From positions 62,001 through 126,000 of the forward strand of contig JAPDQV010000001.1 in the NCBI GenBank assembly GCA_034505495.1: a DNA stretch of 64,000 bases. The letters are read 5' to 3'. Under the pieces are notes generated by a model. That model saw only the letters and a program-made list of their open reading frames with translations, was not told the origin of the DNA and made no database searches. Below are positions 32,854 through 42,249 of the stretch, piece by piece. This DNA comes from a candidate division KSB1 bacterium. GTDB lineage: Bacteria > Zhuqueibacterota > Zhuqueibacteria > Residuimicrobiales > Krinioviventaceae. Made by a program: the position numbers and the translations under genes. Each line of letters starts with the position of its first letter. Positions within the stretch are counted from its first letter, which is position 1.

Positions 32854-35800
32854 TGCCGAAAGGGTTTATTTTTCTTTTTCTTACCCTCCTTTCAGGCTTT
32901 TCATATTCCCAATCGGTCGGCAAAATTGCTCCACCGGCTTTGTTCGAGAAGGATGTTGTAATTCTCGGCGAGGACAGACGTGGTCCTTACTTTTTGCCTG
33001 ATAGTTTTATTGTCGAGCATTCTGAAAAAGTGCTTATAAATAATCAACCTCTTGAAAAATCTTTCTATAGTATCGACTATATTCGCGGTGAAATTAGATT
33101 TGAAGAACCGGCGGCTTCCGGTGCTCAAATTAGAATTCAGTATAAAATCTTGCCCATCGCATTGAATAAAAGCTATGCCAAACGCGAAATTGTTCATCGC
33201 GTGTTCGGAGTTTCGCCTACGGCTGCAGATCTGCATAAAAAAACTCCTGCTTCAGAGGCTGAAGACTATGCCTCGCAGCTTTCCAAAAGCGGCAGCATCA
33301 CCCGCGGCGTTACGATGGGTACCAATCGAGGATTGAAAGTTAATTCGGCTTTGAATATCAATGTTTCCGGCAAGGTTGGCGAAAAAGTAGAAGTGGTTGC
33401 CGCTCTTACCGATCAATCCACGCCGATTCAGCCTGAAGGGACGACGCAGAATCTTCAGGAGATTGATAAAGTCTTTATTCAAATCAAATCACCCAATTTT
33501 TCTACGACTATGGGTGATTTTCAACTTGACTATAATCAGACTGAACTTTCCCGCTACAGTAGGAAGCTCCAAGGGGTGATGGGGGAGGCCGCTTATGGAG
33601 CCGTTAAGGCCAGGCTCTCGGCGGCGGTTTCAAGAGGAAAATATTATTCAATGCAGTTCATGGGCCAGGAAGGAAACCAGGGACCTTACCAATTAAAGGG
33701 GGACCGTGGCCAGGTCGATATTATTGTTCTTGCCGGCACGGAACGAGTTTATATCGACGGAGAGTTGATGGTCCGCGGCGAGACCAATGATTATACCATC
33801 GATTACAGCGCTGCTCAGATAACCTTTACCCGCAGAAGGCTGATCACTTCGGATTCTCGTATCACGGTTGATTTTCAATATTCTGATGAACAGTACCGTC
33901 GTAATCTTTCCTCTGCAATGTTAGAGTCCTCGCTTCTTCAAGACAAACTGAAAATTTCGACGCTTTTTCTTCATGAAGCGGATGATAAGGATAATCCGTT
34001 AGATTTTACATTTACCGACGATACGAAGCGAATTCTCGAATCGGCGGGCGACGATCAAACCAAAGCGGTTGTAGACGGCTTTAAATTTGTGGGTGAAGGA
34101 GCAGGTCGCTACACGCTGCGCGACGGCATTTTTGTTTATGTCGGAGAAAAGCAGGGCGACTATTCGGTTACCTTTTCCGATGTAGGCACCAATGCCGGCG
34201 ACTATCAATACAAGGGCAACGCCATTTTTGAATATGTTGGAAAAAATAAAGGCCGCTATGCTCCGGTCATTCTTTTGCCGCTGCCTAAAAGCCATTCCAT
34301 GTTGAACTTTTCTCTTCAGGCTGCTCCATTTTCTTTTCTGCGGATTAAGAGTGAAACGGCTCTTAGCCAATTCGATCGAAACACTTTTTCTCCCCTTGAT
34401 GCACAAGACGATCAGGGATTGGCGCAGTTATATGAGGTGACCCTGCTCCCTAAATTAAAATTTCGCGGGAAATCTTTCGGAAACCTCTCCTTGAGCGGGC
34501 GGCTCAAAAATATAAACGATCGTTTTGCCGACATCGATCGTTCGACCGAAGCAGAGTACAATCGCCGCTGGGATTTGCCGGCTGAAGCTTCACGTGAGGA
34601 AAGCGTTAAAGAGTTCCGCGCAAAATACGAACCGTCCTCGGGCACCTTCATTGGTGCCGAAGCAGGATCGATTCGAAAGGGAGATTATTTTTCTTCGTTT
34701 CGCAGGCAGATAGAAGGAGGGGTGTCTTTAAAAAAAATACCGACGATTCGTTATCGTCGAGAACAGATTGGACGCGAAAACTTTTCATTGAGTCAAAAAG
34801 CGGATTGGGTTCGTCAATATGCCGACGTACAATGGAAGTTTTGGAAGCTCTCGCCCATCTTTCGATATGAAGGGGAAGACAAACGGGAAAACTGGTCCGA
34901 CAGCCTCTTGACCGGTTTTAAATTCGATGATTTTTCCGGAGGTTTTGCGTTCGAGCCGTTCAATCAAATTAGCCTGACCGTAAAAAACTCATTGCGTAAA
35001 GATTGGGATTATCAATCCGACAATCGTTTTCTTCCAAAATCGAAAGCGCAGACGCAGAACTATCAGCTCTCGTTTCAGAGGTTCCGCTTTTGGACAACCA
35101 CTCTCGATTATACCCATAGAGTTAAATCCTACTATAATTCCACAACTGAAGACAGCCGCACCGACTTGGCGGAAATTAGGTCGCAGATTTCCCCGTCGAA
35201 TCGTTTCTTTTCCGCAGACCTTAACTATCAAATCTCGAACACGGCTACTGCACGCAAGGAGCGAGTCTACATCAAGGTCCCGCAAGGCGAGGGAGTGTAT
35301 CGTTTTGATGAACAGCTTAATGAATATGTCTACGACCCGTTAGGTGACTATATTCTCCGTATTTTGACTACTGATCAACTGATTCCGACTTCCGAACTAA
35401 AGACGAGCGGCAGATTCCGCTTTGAACCGGCCAGGTTGTTTGAAAAAGCGCCGAAAGATTCTTTATCTTTTCTTATTCGCACCCTTAACAGCATTTCTAC
35501 TGAAACTTTTGCCTCTGTTGAAGAACGATCGCAGGATCCTAACGTCACCGACATTTTTCTTTTGAAACTGAGCAAATTTCGCTCCCCCGCCACAACAGTT
35601 TTCGGCAATCTGCAATTTCGCCAGGATATTTTCTTGTTCGAAAGGAATCGCGATTTTTCCGTTCGCCTGCGCTATTTTAATCGCGATGAATTTAATAATC
35701 AATTTTTAGAAGGCGGTGAAACGAGAAAAGAGCGTGAATATTCAGCCCGAGTTACCAGTAGGTTTTCTGAAAAGTGGAGTTCTCAGTCAGAAATCACCAG

Positions 35801-36257
35801 AAAAAATATAGGGCGTTTTTTTGATTATGTCGGTAGACAAAATCGTAATGTAAACTCGGTGGCCGTTAACGGCGACGTTTCTTATAGCGCAACTTCTTCG
35901 CTCAAGCTTGCATTCGAAAGCCGTATGTCGTGGGAAAAGGATTTAGCGTGGTCCGATCCGACGCGCGTCAAAGCCTTGGCTTTTGTGCCGCGAATGACTT
36001 ATTCAATCAAAACCAAAGGAAGATTGCGCGCAGAGTTTGAGTGGAGCAACGTCAGTGCGACGCCAAAAGATCGGCCTTTGCCCTATGAGATAGCAAACGG
36101 TCGCAGCGCAGGCCGTTCGACGCGCTGGGAAATTCGCTTCGACTATCGCTTATCCGATGTCATGCAGGCAACTTTGTCTTACAGCGGCAGAAACGAGCCG
36201 GCCCGTCACGGCGTCATTCATACCGGTAGAGCTCAGGTAACCGCAGCCTTTCGTTAA
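32853..36257 (+). CDS. Large outer-membrane-type beta protein with VGxxxGxY repeats
   Basis: 1134 residues from the ATG at 32853, giving a signal peptide (GFIFLFLTLLSGFSYSQ). The N-terminal region has paired beta modules such as FYSIDYIRGEIRFEEPAAS and YTIDYSAAQITFTRRRLI. A conserved-looking stretch follows: VTMGTNRGLKVNSALNINVS, TTMGDFQLDYNQTELS and QEGNQGPYQLKGDRG. Around residues 410-470 four copies of a VGxxxG(R/D)Y motif occur (VGEGAGRY, VGEKQGDY, VGTNAGDY, VGKNKGRY). The C-terminal half is rich in alternating aromatic/charged strands and ends AQVTAAFR, as for a large beta barrel. I know no named function; similar proteins seem to occur in FCB relatives. The Omp85 gene follows after three bases. 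Confidence 0.6.
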   Translation: MPKGFIFLFLTLLSGFSYSQSVGKIAPPALFEKDVVILGEDRRGPYFLPDSFIVEHSEKVLINNQPLEKSFYSIDYIRGEIRFEEPAASGAQIRIQYKILPIALNKSYAKREIVHRVFGVSPTAADLHKKTPASEAEDYASQLSKSGSITRGVTMGTNRGLKVNSALNINVSGKVGEKVEVVAALTDQSTPIQPEGTTQNLQEIDKVFIQIKSPNFSTTMGDFQLDYNQTELSRYSRKLQGVMGEAAYGAVKARLSAAVSRGKYYSMQFMGQEGNQGPYQLKGDRGQVDIIVLAGTERVYIDGELMVRGETNDYTIDYSAAQITFTRRRLITSDSRITVDFQYSDEQYRRNLSSAMLESSLLQDKLKISTLFLHEADDKDNPLDFTFTDDTKRILESAGDDQTKAVVDGFKFVGEGAGRYTLRDGIFVYVGEKQGDYSVTFSDVGTNAGDYQYKGNAIFEYVGKNKGRYAPVILLPLPKSHSMLNFSLQAAPFSFLRIKSETALSQFDRNTFSPLDAQDDQGLAQLYEVTLLPKLKFRGKSFGNLSLSGRLKNINDRFADIDRSTEAEYNRRWDLPAEASREESVKEFRAKYEPSSGTFIGAEAGSIRKGDYFSSFRRQIEGGVSLKKIPTIRYRREQIGRENFSLSQKADWVRQYADVQWKFWKLSPIFRYEGEDKRENWSDSLLTGFKFDDFSGGFAFEPFNQISLTVKNSLRKDWDYQSDNRFLPKSKAQTQNYQLSFQRFRFWTTTLDYTHRVKSYYNSTTEDSRTDLAEIRSQISPSNRFFSADLNYQISNTATARKERVYIKVPQGEGVYRFDEQLNEYVYDPLGDYILRILTTDQLIPTSELKTSGRFRFEPARLFEKAPKDSLSFLIRTLNSISTETFASVEERSQDPNVTDIFLLKLSKFRSPATTVFGNLQFRQDIFLFERNRDFSVRLRYFNRDEFNNQFLEGGETRKEREYSARVTSRFSEKWSSQSEITRKNIGRFFDYVGRQNRNVNSVAVNGDVSYSATSSLKLAFESRMSWEKDLAWSDPTRVKALAFVPRMTYSIKTKGRLRAEFEWSNVSATPKDRPLPYEIANGRSAGRSTRWEIRFDYRLSDVMQATLSYSGRNEPARHGVIHTGRAQVTAAFR

Positions 36258-36260
36258 ACC

Positions 36261-38027
36261 ATGAAATTATTGATCAGATACTTTGCAAGTCTTATCCTTC
36301 TGAGCTCTCTTCTTTTTGCAGAGAGCACGCCTGTTTTGACCGATGTCGAGATTCACGGCGCCGAGCATGTCTCGCAGTCGCAAATCCTTTCCTGGGCCAA
36401 TTGGCAGCTTAACAAGCCTTTGAATGTTGGAACCCTCGAAAAAAGCTGCCGCGATATCTTACAACACTATTCTGATGCAGGTTATCCTTATGCAAGGATC
36501 GATTCTCTGATATTTATCCTGAGTGCCGACACATCCCAAATTTCTCTTCTTCTATATATAACGGAAGGACAAAAATTAAAAACGGCACAACTTTATTTTG
36601 AAAATATTTCGGAAAGTGAAAAAAATCTGCTGAACCAATCCATCGACGGTGATCAGGTTGCGTTATCATCCCGTGCTGTCGAAGAAAAGCTGGAGCGCGC
36701 CTTAGATGAATTCGAACGACGTTCTTTTCCCTTCATCCGCTTCGAACCGACCTCGATCCGAATCGATTCTACTCGTGACCCGCATTCTTTTGTTCTGCAT
36801 TTCAAGACCCTCAAAGGACCCAAATTGATCATCCGCGAAATTCAAGTCGTAGGAAACGAATTTACTCACAAAAAAGTCATTACCCGTGAAATTCGAATCA
36901 AGGAAGGTGACTTTTTCGATGCGCGGCGTACGGCAAAAATTCAAAGCCGCCTTATGCGACTCGGCTACTTTCGGCGCGTGGATCCGCCGGAGGTGTTTCT
37001 GGCCACTGAAGACGAAGGCGGATTATTGATACGCGTGGAAGAAGGCAATTCAAGCCGGTTTGACGGAGTGGTCGGATATACCCCGGGAACCGGCGATGAA
37101 AAAGGATATTTTACCGGCCTTATCGACCTCCAATTCGGCAATCTGTTCGGCACCGGCAGAGCACTGTCGGCTCACTGGCAGAAACGAGACCGCTCATCTC
37201 AGGATCTTGTTTTTCGCTTTCGCGAGCCATGGATCGCGGGCTTTCCAGTGCACGCATCGACAGGATTTCAGCAGTTGATTCAGGATTCCTCTTACGTAAC
37301 GCGTGAATGGGGCGTTGATGTCGAACTGCCGCTCTTGGAGAGCCTCTCTTTTTCGGCTTCGGTGAAACAGAACTCTGTTTTGCCGGACTCGTCCGCCGCT
37401 TTGGCGCTGCTGATTCCCCGCAGTCGCGCGACGGTGCTCGGCCTCTCGCTGATCTACGATACGCGTGACGACATTATCAACCCCAGACGAGGCATTTATT
37501 ACTCTACAACCGTGCAGTCGGCAGCCAAAACAAATACACCTTTTGCTGGTATGATTGCTTTAGATTCATTCGATAAAAAAGCAACAAATCGATCTTATCT
37601 GGTCGATTTGGATCTTTTTATTCCCACATTAAAAAGGCAAGTCATTAACCTCTCTCTGCATGCCCGTCAGTTGAACAGCACTCAAAAAATTATTCCTATG
37701 CCGGATTTGTTTCGAATGGGCGGAACAAGATCATTGCGCGGGTATCGCGAGGATCAGTTTCGCGGGTCAGTTGTTGCATGGAGTAATGTCGAGTATCGTT
37801 ATCTTTTGGGACGCCGCTCCCGCGCTTTTGTTTTTTTGGACACCGGCTATTATTCGCTTGTTTCAAAAGAAAAAGTTAAAAAAGAAGAAATTAAAATCGG
37901 CTACGGCTTTGGATTCAGGTTGGAAAGCGGACTGGGAATATTGTCGCTTGATTACGGTTTGGCGTACGGCGAAAAACAAGGCCTCATGGGCGGTCTGCTG
38001 CATGTCGGTTTGATAAATGAGTTTTGA
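36261..38027 (+). CDS. Omp85-family outer membrane protein (BamA/TamA-like)
   Basis: 588 residues with a signal peptide (YFASLILLSSLLFAES). POTRA-type domains fill the first half (VLTDVEIHGAEHVSQSQIL; LIIREIQVVGNEFTHKKVITREI). The 16-strand barrel region contains GYTPGTGDEKGYFTGLIDLQ, LIYDTRDDIINPRRGIYYS and the hallmark loop-6 motif GGTRSLRGYREDQF, with SLRGY equivalent to the (V/I)RGF/Y motif. It ends in aromatic-rich strands (HVGLINEF, with terminal Phe). It has fewer POTRA domains than a standard BamA, so TamA-like or dedicated assembly of the neighbouring large protein is possible. No ribosome site is seen; translation is probably coupled to the gene upstream. Confidence 0.85.
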   Translation: MKLLIRYFASLILLSSLLFAESTPVLTDVEIHGAEHVSQSQILSWANWQLNKPLNVGTLEKSCRDILQHYSDAGYPYARIDSLIFILSADTSQISLLLYITEGQKLKTAQLYFENISESEKNLLNQSIDGDQVALSSRAVEEKLERALDEFERRSFPFIRFEPTSIRIDSTRDPHSFVLHFKTLKGPKLIIREIQVVGNEFTHKKVITREIRIKEGDFFDARRTAKIQSRLMRLGYFRRVDPPEVFLATEDEGGLLIRVEEGNSSRFDGVVGYTPGTGDEKGYFTGLIDLQFGNLFGTGRALSAHWQKRDRSSQDLVFRFREPWIAGFPVHASTGFQQLIQDSSYVTREWGVDVELPLLESLSFSASVKQNSVLPDSSAALALLIPRSRATVLGLSLIYDTRDDIINPRRGIYYSTTVQSAAKTNTPFAGMIALDSFDKKATNRSYLVDLDLFIPTLKRQVINLSLHARQLNSTQKIIPMPDLFRMGGTRSLRGYREDQFRGSVVAWSNVEYRYLLGRRSRAFVFLDTGYYSLVSKEKVKKEEIKIGYGFGFRLESGLGILSLDYGLAYGEKQGLMGGLLHVGLINEF

Positions 38028-38029
38028 TT

Positions 38030-38578
38030 ATGAGAAAGCTGTCATTTGAAGAAATTCAAAAGCTGCGGCCCGATTTGAATTCAATCAAAAAGCTGCCGCG
38101 TCATCCTATCAGCGCCTTAGTTGATAACGTCCGCAGTCTCCATAACGTGGGTTCCATCTTTCGCACTTCGGACGCGGTTCGTCTCCAACATCTTTATCTT
38201 TGCGGAATCACTGCCAAGCCGCCTCGCGACGAAATTCGCAAAACCAGTCTCGGCGCAGAGGAAAGTGTACCCTGGAGTTATTATTCTTCCGCCTTGGAAG
38301 TCGCTGAAATTCTTCGCAGCCAAGGCATTCAGTTGGTAGCCTTGGAACTGACTGATATCAGCATCGATTACCGGCGCGCCGATTATCGTTTTCCCCTTTG
38401 TTTCATTGTCGGACATGAATATCGCGGTATTTCCGCGGAACTTTTGGCTTATTGCGATCTTGCCGTGGAAATTCCAATGTACGGTATAAAGCATTCGTTG
38501 AATGTTTCAGTTTCGTTCGGAGTAATGGCTTATGAATTGGTTCGCCGATGGGAAGAACAAAGCTGCAGGATGTGTTAA
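38030..38578 (+). CDS. TrmH/SpoU-family RNA 2'-O-methyltransferase
   Basis: 182 residues from the ATG at 38030. It shows the three SPOUT motifs: LVDNVRSLHNVGSIFRTSDA (motif 1), LCFIVGHEYRGISAELLAYCD (motif 2) and VEIPMYGIKHSLNVSVSFGVMAYELV (motif 3). The fold forms a trefoil knot that binds SAM. It has no N-terminal RNA-binding extension, so the target (tRNA or rRNA) is not clear. It begins two bases after the Omp85 stop. Confidence 0.88.
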   Translation: MRKLSFEEIQKLRPDLNSIKKLPRHPISALVDNVRSLHNVGSIFRTSDAVRLQHLYLCGITAKPPRDEIRKTSLGAEESVPWSYYSSALEVAEILRSQGIQLVALELTDISIDYRRADYRFPLCFIVGHEYRGISAELLAYCDLAVEIPMYGIKHSLNVSVSFGVMAYELVRRWEEQSCRMC

Positions 38579-38582
38579 CACA

Positions 38583-38780
38583 ATGAAAAATTTTTTATCG
38601 AGAATCTTTCATGACCGATATAAAAAACGCGCAGTTATCTATTTCGTTATTGCGGTCGTTTTTATTGTTGTTGAGGCGGCGGTACATCATCCGGTTCGAC
38701 CAACTGTAATTTTATTATGGCTCGGCGTTATTGCGATAGCTGTTCTGGTTTTTACTCAGCTAAAGTATCCGGATTCATGA
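38583..38780 (+). CDS. Small two-helix membrane protein
   Basis: 65 residues from an ATG four bases after the trmH stop. Two hydrophobic helices (VIYFVIAVVFIVVEAAV and VILLWLGVIAIAVLVFTQL) are joined by a short HHPVRPT loop. The family is not recognised. Its stop overlaps the next start (ATGA), which supports it as a real gene in the series. Confidence 0.6.
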   Translation: MKNFLSRIFHDRYKKRAVIYFVIAVVFIVVEAAVHHPVRPTVILLWLGVIAIAVLVFTQLKYPDS

Positions 38781-40705
38781 AAAGTATTTTTGCTGTATTG
38801 CTTTTTTCTTATGCGGCCGTTTCCTTTTCGTTTGCCGATGGGGCAAATTTTTCTTCTGATGGGATAGACATCATCCATTATGATCTTTCCCTTGAAATCA
38901 TTCCGCCGCAAAAAATGCTATATGGTAGAGCAGTAATTAAAGCCGTTATTAATCCCTCTTACCCCCTTATTCTGGATCTTCGATCGATGATGGTTACTTC
39001 GGTAACGGTCAACGGATCCCAAGCGCAGTTTGTCTATTCCTCAGGAAAACTGTTTATTGAACATCCTGCTCAAGCCGATACTTTGATCGTGACCGTCGAT
39101 TATTTCGGCTCACCGCAAAACGACGGCTTCGGCGGCGTATTTTTTGGATCCGATTACGCGTTTAGCGTCGGTCAAGGCATATATTCCGATCCCCCTTCCA
39201 TGCTTCGCTATTGGATGCCCTCTCACGATGTTCCCTACGATAAAGCAGTTTTAGACATGCGCCTTACCGTCCCTGTTCCTCTTCAGGCTATATCGAACGG
39301 GATGCTTGTTGAAAAGTCGAAACAGGGTGAAAAAAATATTTATCATTGGCGAGAAGATCATCCAATTGCCCCTTACTTGATTGCTTTTGCCGTCGGCAAC
39401 TATGAAACGGTCGATATTCCCTACCAGTCTCTTTCCGGAAAGCCCTTACTCTTGCAGTATCATGTTTTTCCCGCCAAAGTTGAAAAGGCAAAAGAAGATT
39501 TTACCAATTTACCTCTAATGCTTTCGGTATTTGAAAAGCTCTTTTTACCTTATCCGTTTTCCCGTTACAGCATGATCGAGGCACCGGATTTGCGCGGAGC
39601 TATGGAACATCAGACGATGACCTCTTTTTCCAGTTCATTAATTACCGGCGATCGGCGATATGAATACATCGTGGCACATGAGTTGGCACATCACTGGTGG
39701 GGAAATTTTGTTACCTGCGCCGACTGGAAGGATATTTGGCTGAATGAAGGATTTGCCACCTATTGTGAAGCTCTGTATTATGAGCAAATATATGGCAAAA
39801 ACTATTTGATTTCTTATATGAAAAATCTTGCCGAGCGTTATTTTGATGAGGCTGCCAGGAGAGGACATTTTTCACTCTACAATCCAAGTTACCTATGGGG
39901 AGCTACCGTTTACCAGAAGGGTGCTTGGGTGCTTCACATGCTCCGCAACCTGGTCGGCGATGATGCTTTTTTTCGCGCCCTTCGTGCTTATGGGGGACGG
40001 TTTGCTTACGGCAATGCCTCTACGTGGGATCTCATCGACGTTTTTGAAAAAGAAACCGACATGAATCTACAGCACTTCTTCGAGCAATGGGTATTTCAGC
40101 CTGGCTATCCGCAATTGGATATCACTTACAGCGTCGAATCTCTTCCTTTGCAGCAGCATATCTCTTTGGAAATCACGCAAAAGCAGTTTGATCTTTATCC
40201 TTTTGAATTTCCTCTGGAAATTTTGTTTGTCAGCGAAAAAGATTCGGAACTTGTTACTTTGCCTGTAAATCAAAAGAAAAATACCTATTTCGTATTGCTG
40301 TCCGAAAAACCGTTGATAGTCAAAATTGATCCTTTTGAAAAAGTATTGAAAACCGTTACTGCGGTACAGACTGTCGAGTCTTTTGCAAAAACGCCTGATT
40401 CCTTTTTCCTTTCTGCCGCCTATCCAAATCCCTTTGAACGCGGCATGCGGACAACGTTAACCTACAGAGTGCCAACGGTTCATTCCCCCGCAGATGTGGA
40501 AATAGTTGTCTACAATTCTCTGGGAAGAAAGGTTAAAAGTCTTTTTCGTGACAGACTTTTTTCCGGCGTGTATTCCGTAAGTTGGGATGGGCTTGATGAA
40601 CAAGGCAAGTTCGTTTCGGCCGGGATTTACTATATTAGACTTGTCGCTCCGCAAAAAAGCTGTGTCAGCAAGATCATTGTTTTGGATAAATCATTGAGGA
40701 ATTGA
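38777..40705 (+). CDS. Secreted M1-family aminopeptidase with C-terminal FlgD/sorting-like tail
   Basis: 642 residues with a signal peptide (SIFAVLLFSYAAVSFSFADG). The gluzincin catalytic core reads VAHELAHHWWGNFVTCADW and DIWLNEGFATYCE (HExxH plus the third-ligand Glu). The upstream exopeptidase motif is GAMEH rather than the common GAMEN. The C-terminal about 90 residues (SAAYPNPFERGMRTTLTY ... SVSWDGLDEQGKFVSAGIYYIRL) form a FlgD-Ig-like/type-IX-like tail. It would remove N-terminal residues from peptides outside the cytoplasm. It overlaps the small membrane protein gene by four bases and fabL by one. Confidence 0.9.
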   Translation: MKSIFAVLLFSYAAVSFSFADGANFSSDGIDIIHYDLSLEIIPPQKMLYGRAVIKAVINPSYPLILDLRSMMVTSVTVNGSQAQFVYSSGKLFIEHPAQADTLIVTVDYFGSPQNDGFGGVFFGSDYAFSVGQGIYSDPPSMLRYWMPSHDVPYDKAVLDMRLTVPVPLQAISNGMLVEKSKQGEKNIYHWREDHPIAPYLIAFAVGNYETVDIPYQSLSGKPLLLQYHVFPAKVEKAKEDFTNLPLMLSVFEKLFLPYPFSRYSMIEAPDLRGAMEHQTMTSFSSSLITGDRRYEYIVAHELAHHWWGNFVTCADWKDIWLNEGFATYCEALYYEQIYGKNYLISYMKNLAERYFDEAARRGHFSLYNPSYLWGATVYQKGAWVLHMLRNLVGDDAFFRALRAYGGRFAYGNASTWDLIDVFEKETDMNLQHFFEQWVFQPGYPQLDITYSVESLPLQQHISLEITQKQFDLYPFEFPLEILFVSEKDSELVTLPVNQKKNTYFVLLSEKPLIVKIDPFEKVLKTVTAVQTVESFAKTPDSFFLSAAYPNPFERGMRTTLTYRVPTVHSPADVEIVVYNSLGRKVKSLFRDRLFSGVYSVSWDGLDEQGKFVSAGIYYIRLVAPQKSCVSKIIVLDKSLRN

Positions 40706-41469
40706 TGAAAAATCTGTCACTTTCTCTAGAGGGCAAAACTGCGCTGGTTACCGGCGGATCGCGAGGAATTGGTAGAGCCATTGCGGTTCGTTTGGCTCAG
40801 GCAGGTGCCAATGTAGCCATCAATTATCTCCGTCAACGAACGGCAGCAGATGAGACGTTGGCTCTTATCGAACGTGAAGGCGTGAAAGGCGTGGCAATAC
40901 GCGCTAATGTCGGCGAGCCGGAAAACATTTATGACATGATGCAACAAATACGCGAAACATTCGGCGGACTGGATATTCTGGTCAGCAATGCGGCTTCTGG
41001 CGTGCTTAAACCTGCTCTGGAGTTGACGCCGCACCATTGGCGCTGGACCATGGACATTAACGCCGGCACCATGCTGCCTTTGGCGCAACAGTGCGTGCCG
41101 CTGATGAAGAACGGCGGTTACATTATTGCCGTCTCCAGTTTGGGTTCTGTTCGCGCGATTCCAAACTATGCGGCGGTCGGCGCATCCAAGGCGGCTCTGG
41201 AGTCCCTGATCCGTCACTTGGCCATAGAGCTGGCGCCGCTGAACATCCGAGTCAATGCGGTTTCTGCCGGAGTCGTAGATACGGACGCTCTTAAGCATTT
41301 TCCCAATCGTGACCAACTCCTCTCTGAATCGGCGCGACGAACACCTACAGGGCGCCTGACCACCCCTGAGGATGTGGCGGATGCCGTGCTCTTTCTCTGC
41401 AGCCCGTTTGCCCGCCAAATTCAAGGACAAACCATCGTTGTCGACGGCGGTTACTCTATTTTGGCCTAA
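40705..41469 (+). CDS. fabL: Enoyl-[acyl-carrier-protein] reductase FabL-type (SDR)
   Basis: 254-residue short-chain dehydrogenase. The nucleotide loop is TALVTGGSRGIG. The active site reads SSLGSVRAIPNYAAVGASKAALE, with Tyr155 and Lys162 separated by six residues (Yx6K), the enoyl-reductase spacing, not the YxxxK of ordinary SDRs such as FabG. The stretches VSNAASGVLKPALEL, HHWRWTMDINA and VDTDALKHFPNR closely resemble Bacillus FabL as I remember it. FabL carries out the last, NADPH-dependent step of the fatty-acid elongation cycle. The ATG at 40705 overlaps the aminopeptidase stop (TGATG). Confidence 0.85.
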   Translation: MKNLSLSLEGKTALVTGGSRGIGRAIAVRLAQAGANVAINYLRQRTAADETLALIEREGVKGVAIRANVGEPENIYDMMQQIRETFGGLDILVSNAASGVLKPALELTPHHWRWTMDINAGTMLPLAQQCVPLMKNGGYIIAVSSLGSVRAIPNYAAVGASKAALESLIRHLAIELAPLNIRVNAVSAGVVDTDALKHFPNRDQLLSESARRTPTGRLTTPEDVADAVLFLCSPFARQIQGQTIVVDGGYSILA

Positions 41470-41482
41470 CAGCGAGATTGTT

Positions 41483-42172
41483 ATGACTCGAATGGATTTA
41501 GCGGCACTGATTTTATCCTACCTTTATGCATTGTCGTTGCTCATCAGCATGGAAAAAATTGGAAAAAGCCGCGGATGGAGTCCATTTGTCACGCGCAAGC
41601 TGATCCATATCGGGGCCGGTATGTGGGTTTGGCCGACTGTATTGCTCTTTGAAAATTGGCACATCGGCGTTCTGCCCTTTTTTACATTTATTTTCTTGAA
41701 CTATTTTTTCCATCGCCAAAAAACATTTTCCTTAATGGATGGAGCTGATTCTTCCTTGGGAACCGTTTACTTTGCTTTTTCAATTTTTACTCTTTTTCTC
41801 CTCTTTTGGCGAAATGCGCCGCATACGCATCGGCTGCCGATTGCCATGGCTTCGACCATGGTATTGACATGGGGCGACGCTTTTGCAGCCCTCATCGGTT
41901 ACAAAAAAGGAAAACGCAGATATACAATTTTCGGCCATAAAAAAACGCTTGAAGGTTCTATCGCGTTTTTTGTTGTCAGCTTTGCCGCACTTTCGGTAAC
42001 TCTATTACTCTCTTCTCTTTATTCAGCGGCTTCCTTTCCCCCTGCAAAAATTATTTTTGCATCGATTGTTGCATCTGTAGTTGCCGCTTTTTCTGAAGCG
42101 GTTTCACCATTTGGGACTGATAACTTGCTGATCCCCTTTTCTTCGGCATTGGTGCTCTTTTTCATTCTGTAG
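41483..42172 (+). CDS. Dolichol/phytol-kinase-like integral membrane protein
   Basis: 229 residues with about seven hydrophobic helices. The motifs FVTRKLIHIGAGMWVWP near the N-terminus and LTWGDAFAALIGYKKGKR followed by IFGHKKTLEGSIAFFVVSF match the CTP-dependent polyprenol/dolichol/phytol kinase superfamily, related to phosphatidate cytidylyltransferase. It would phosphorylate a lipid alcohol in the inner membrane; the actual substrate is unknown. The start is 13 bases after fabL, consistent with a lipid-related pair. Confidence 0.75.
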   Translation: MTRMDLAALILSYLYALSLLISMEKIGKSRGWSPFVTRKLIHIGAGMWVWPTVLLFENWHIGVLPFFTFIFLNYFFHRQKTFSLMDGADSSLGTVYFAFSIFTLFLLFWRNAPHTHRLPIAMASTMVLTWGDAFAALIGYKKGKRRYTIFGHKKTLEGSIAFFVVSFAALSVTLLLSSLYSAASFPPAKIIFASIVASVVAAFSEAVSPFGTDNLLIPFSSALVLFFIL

Positions 42173-42249
42173 CTTTTTTGGCTTTTAATTCAACAGATTT
42201 TTTTATATTTTTTAATAATTTTGAGCCTTAATTTTTTCAAGGGAGGACT

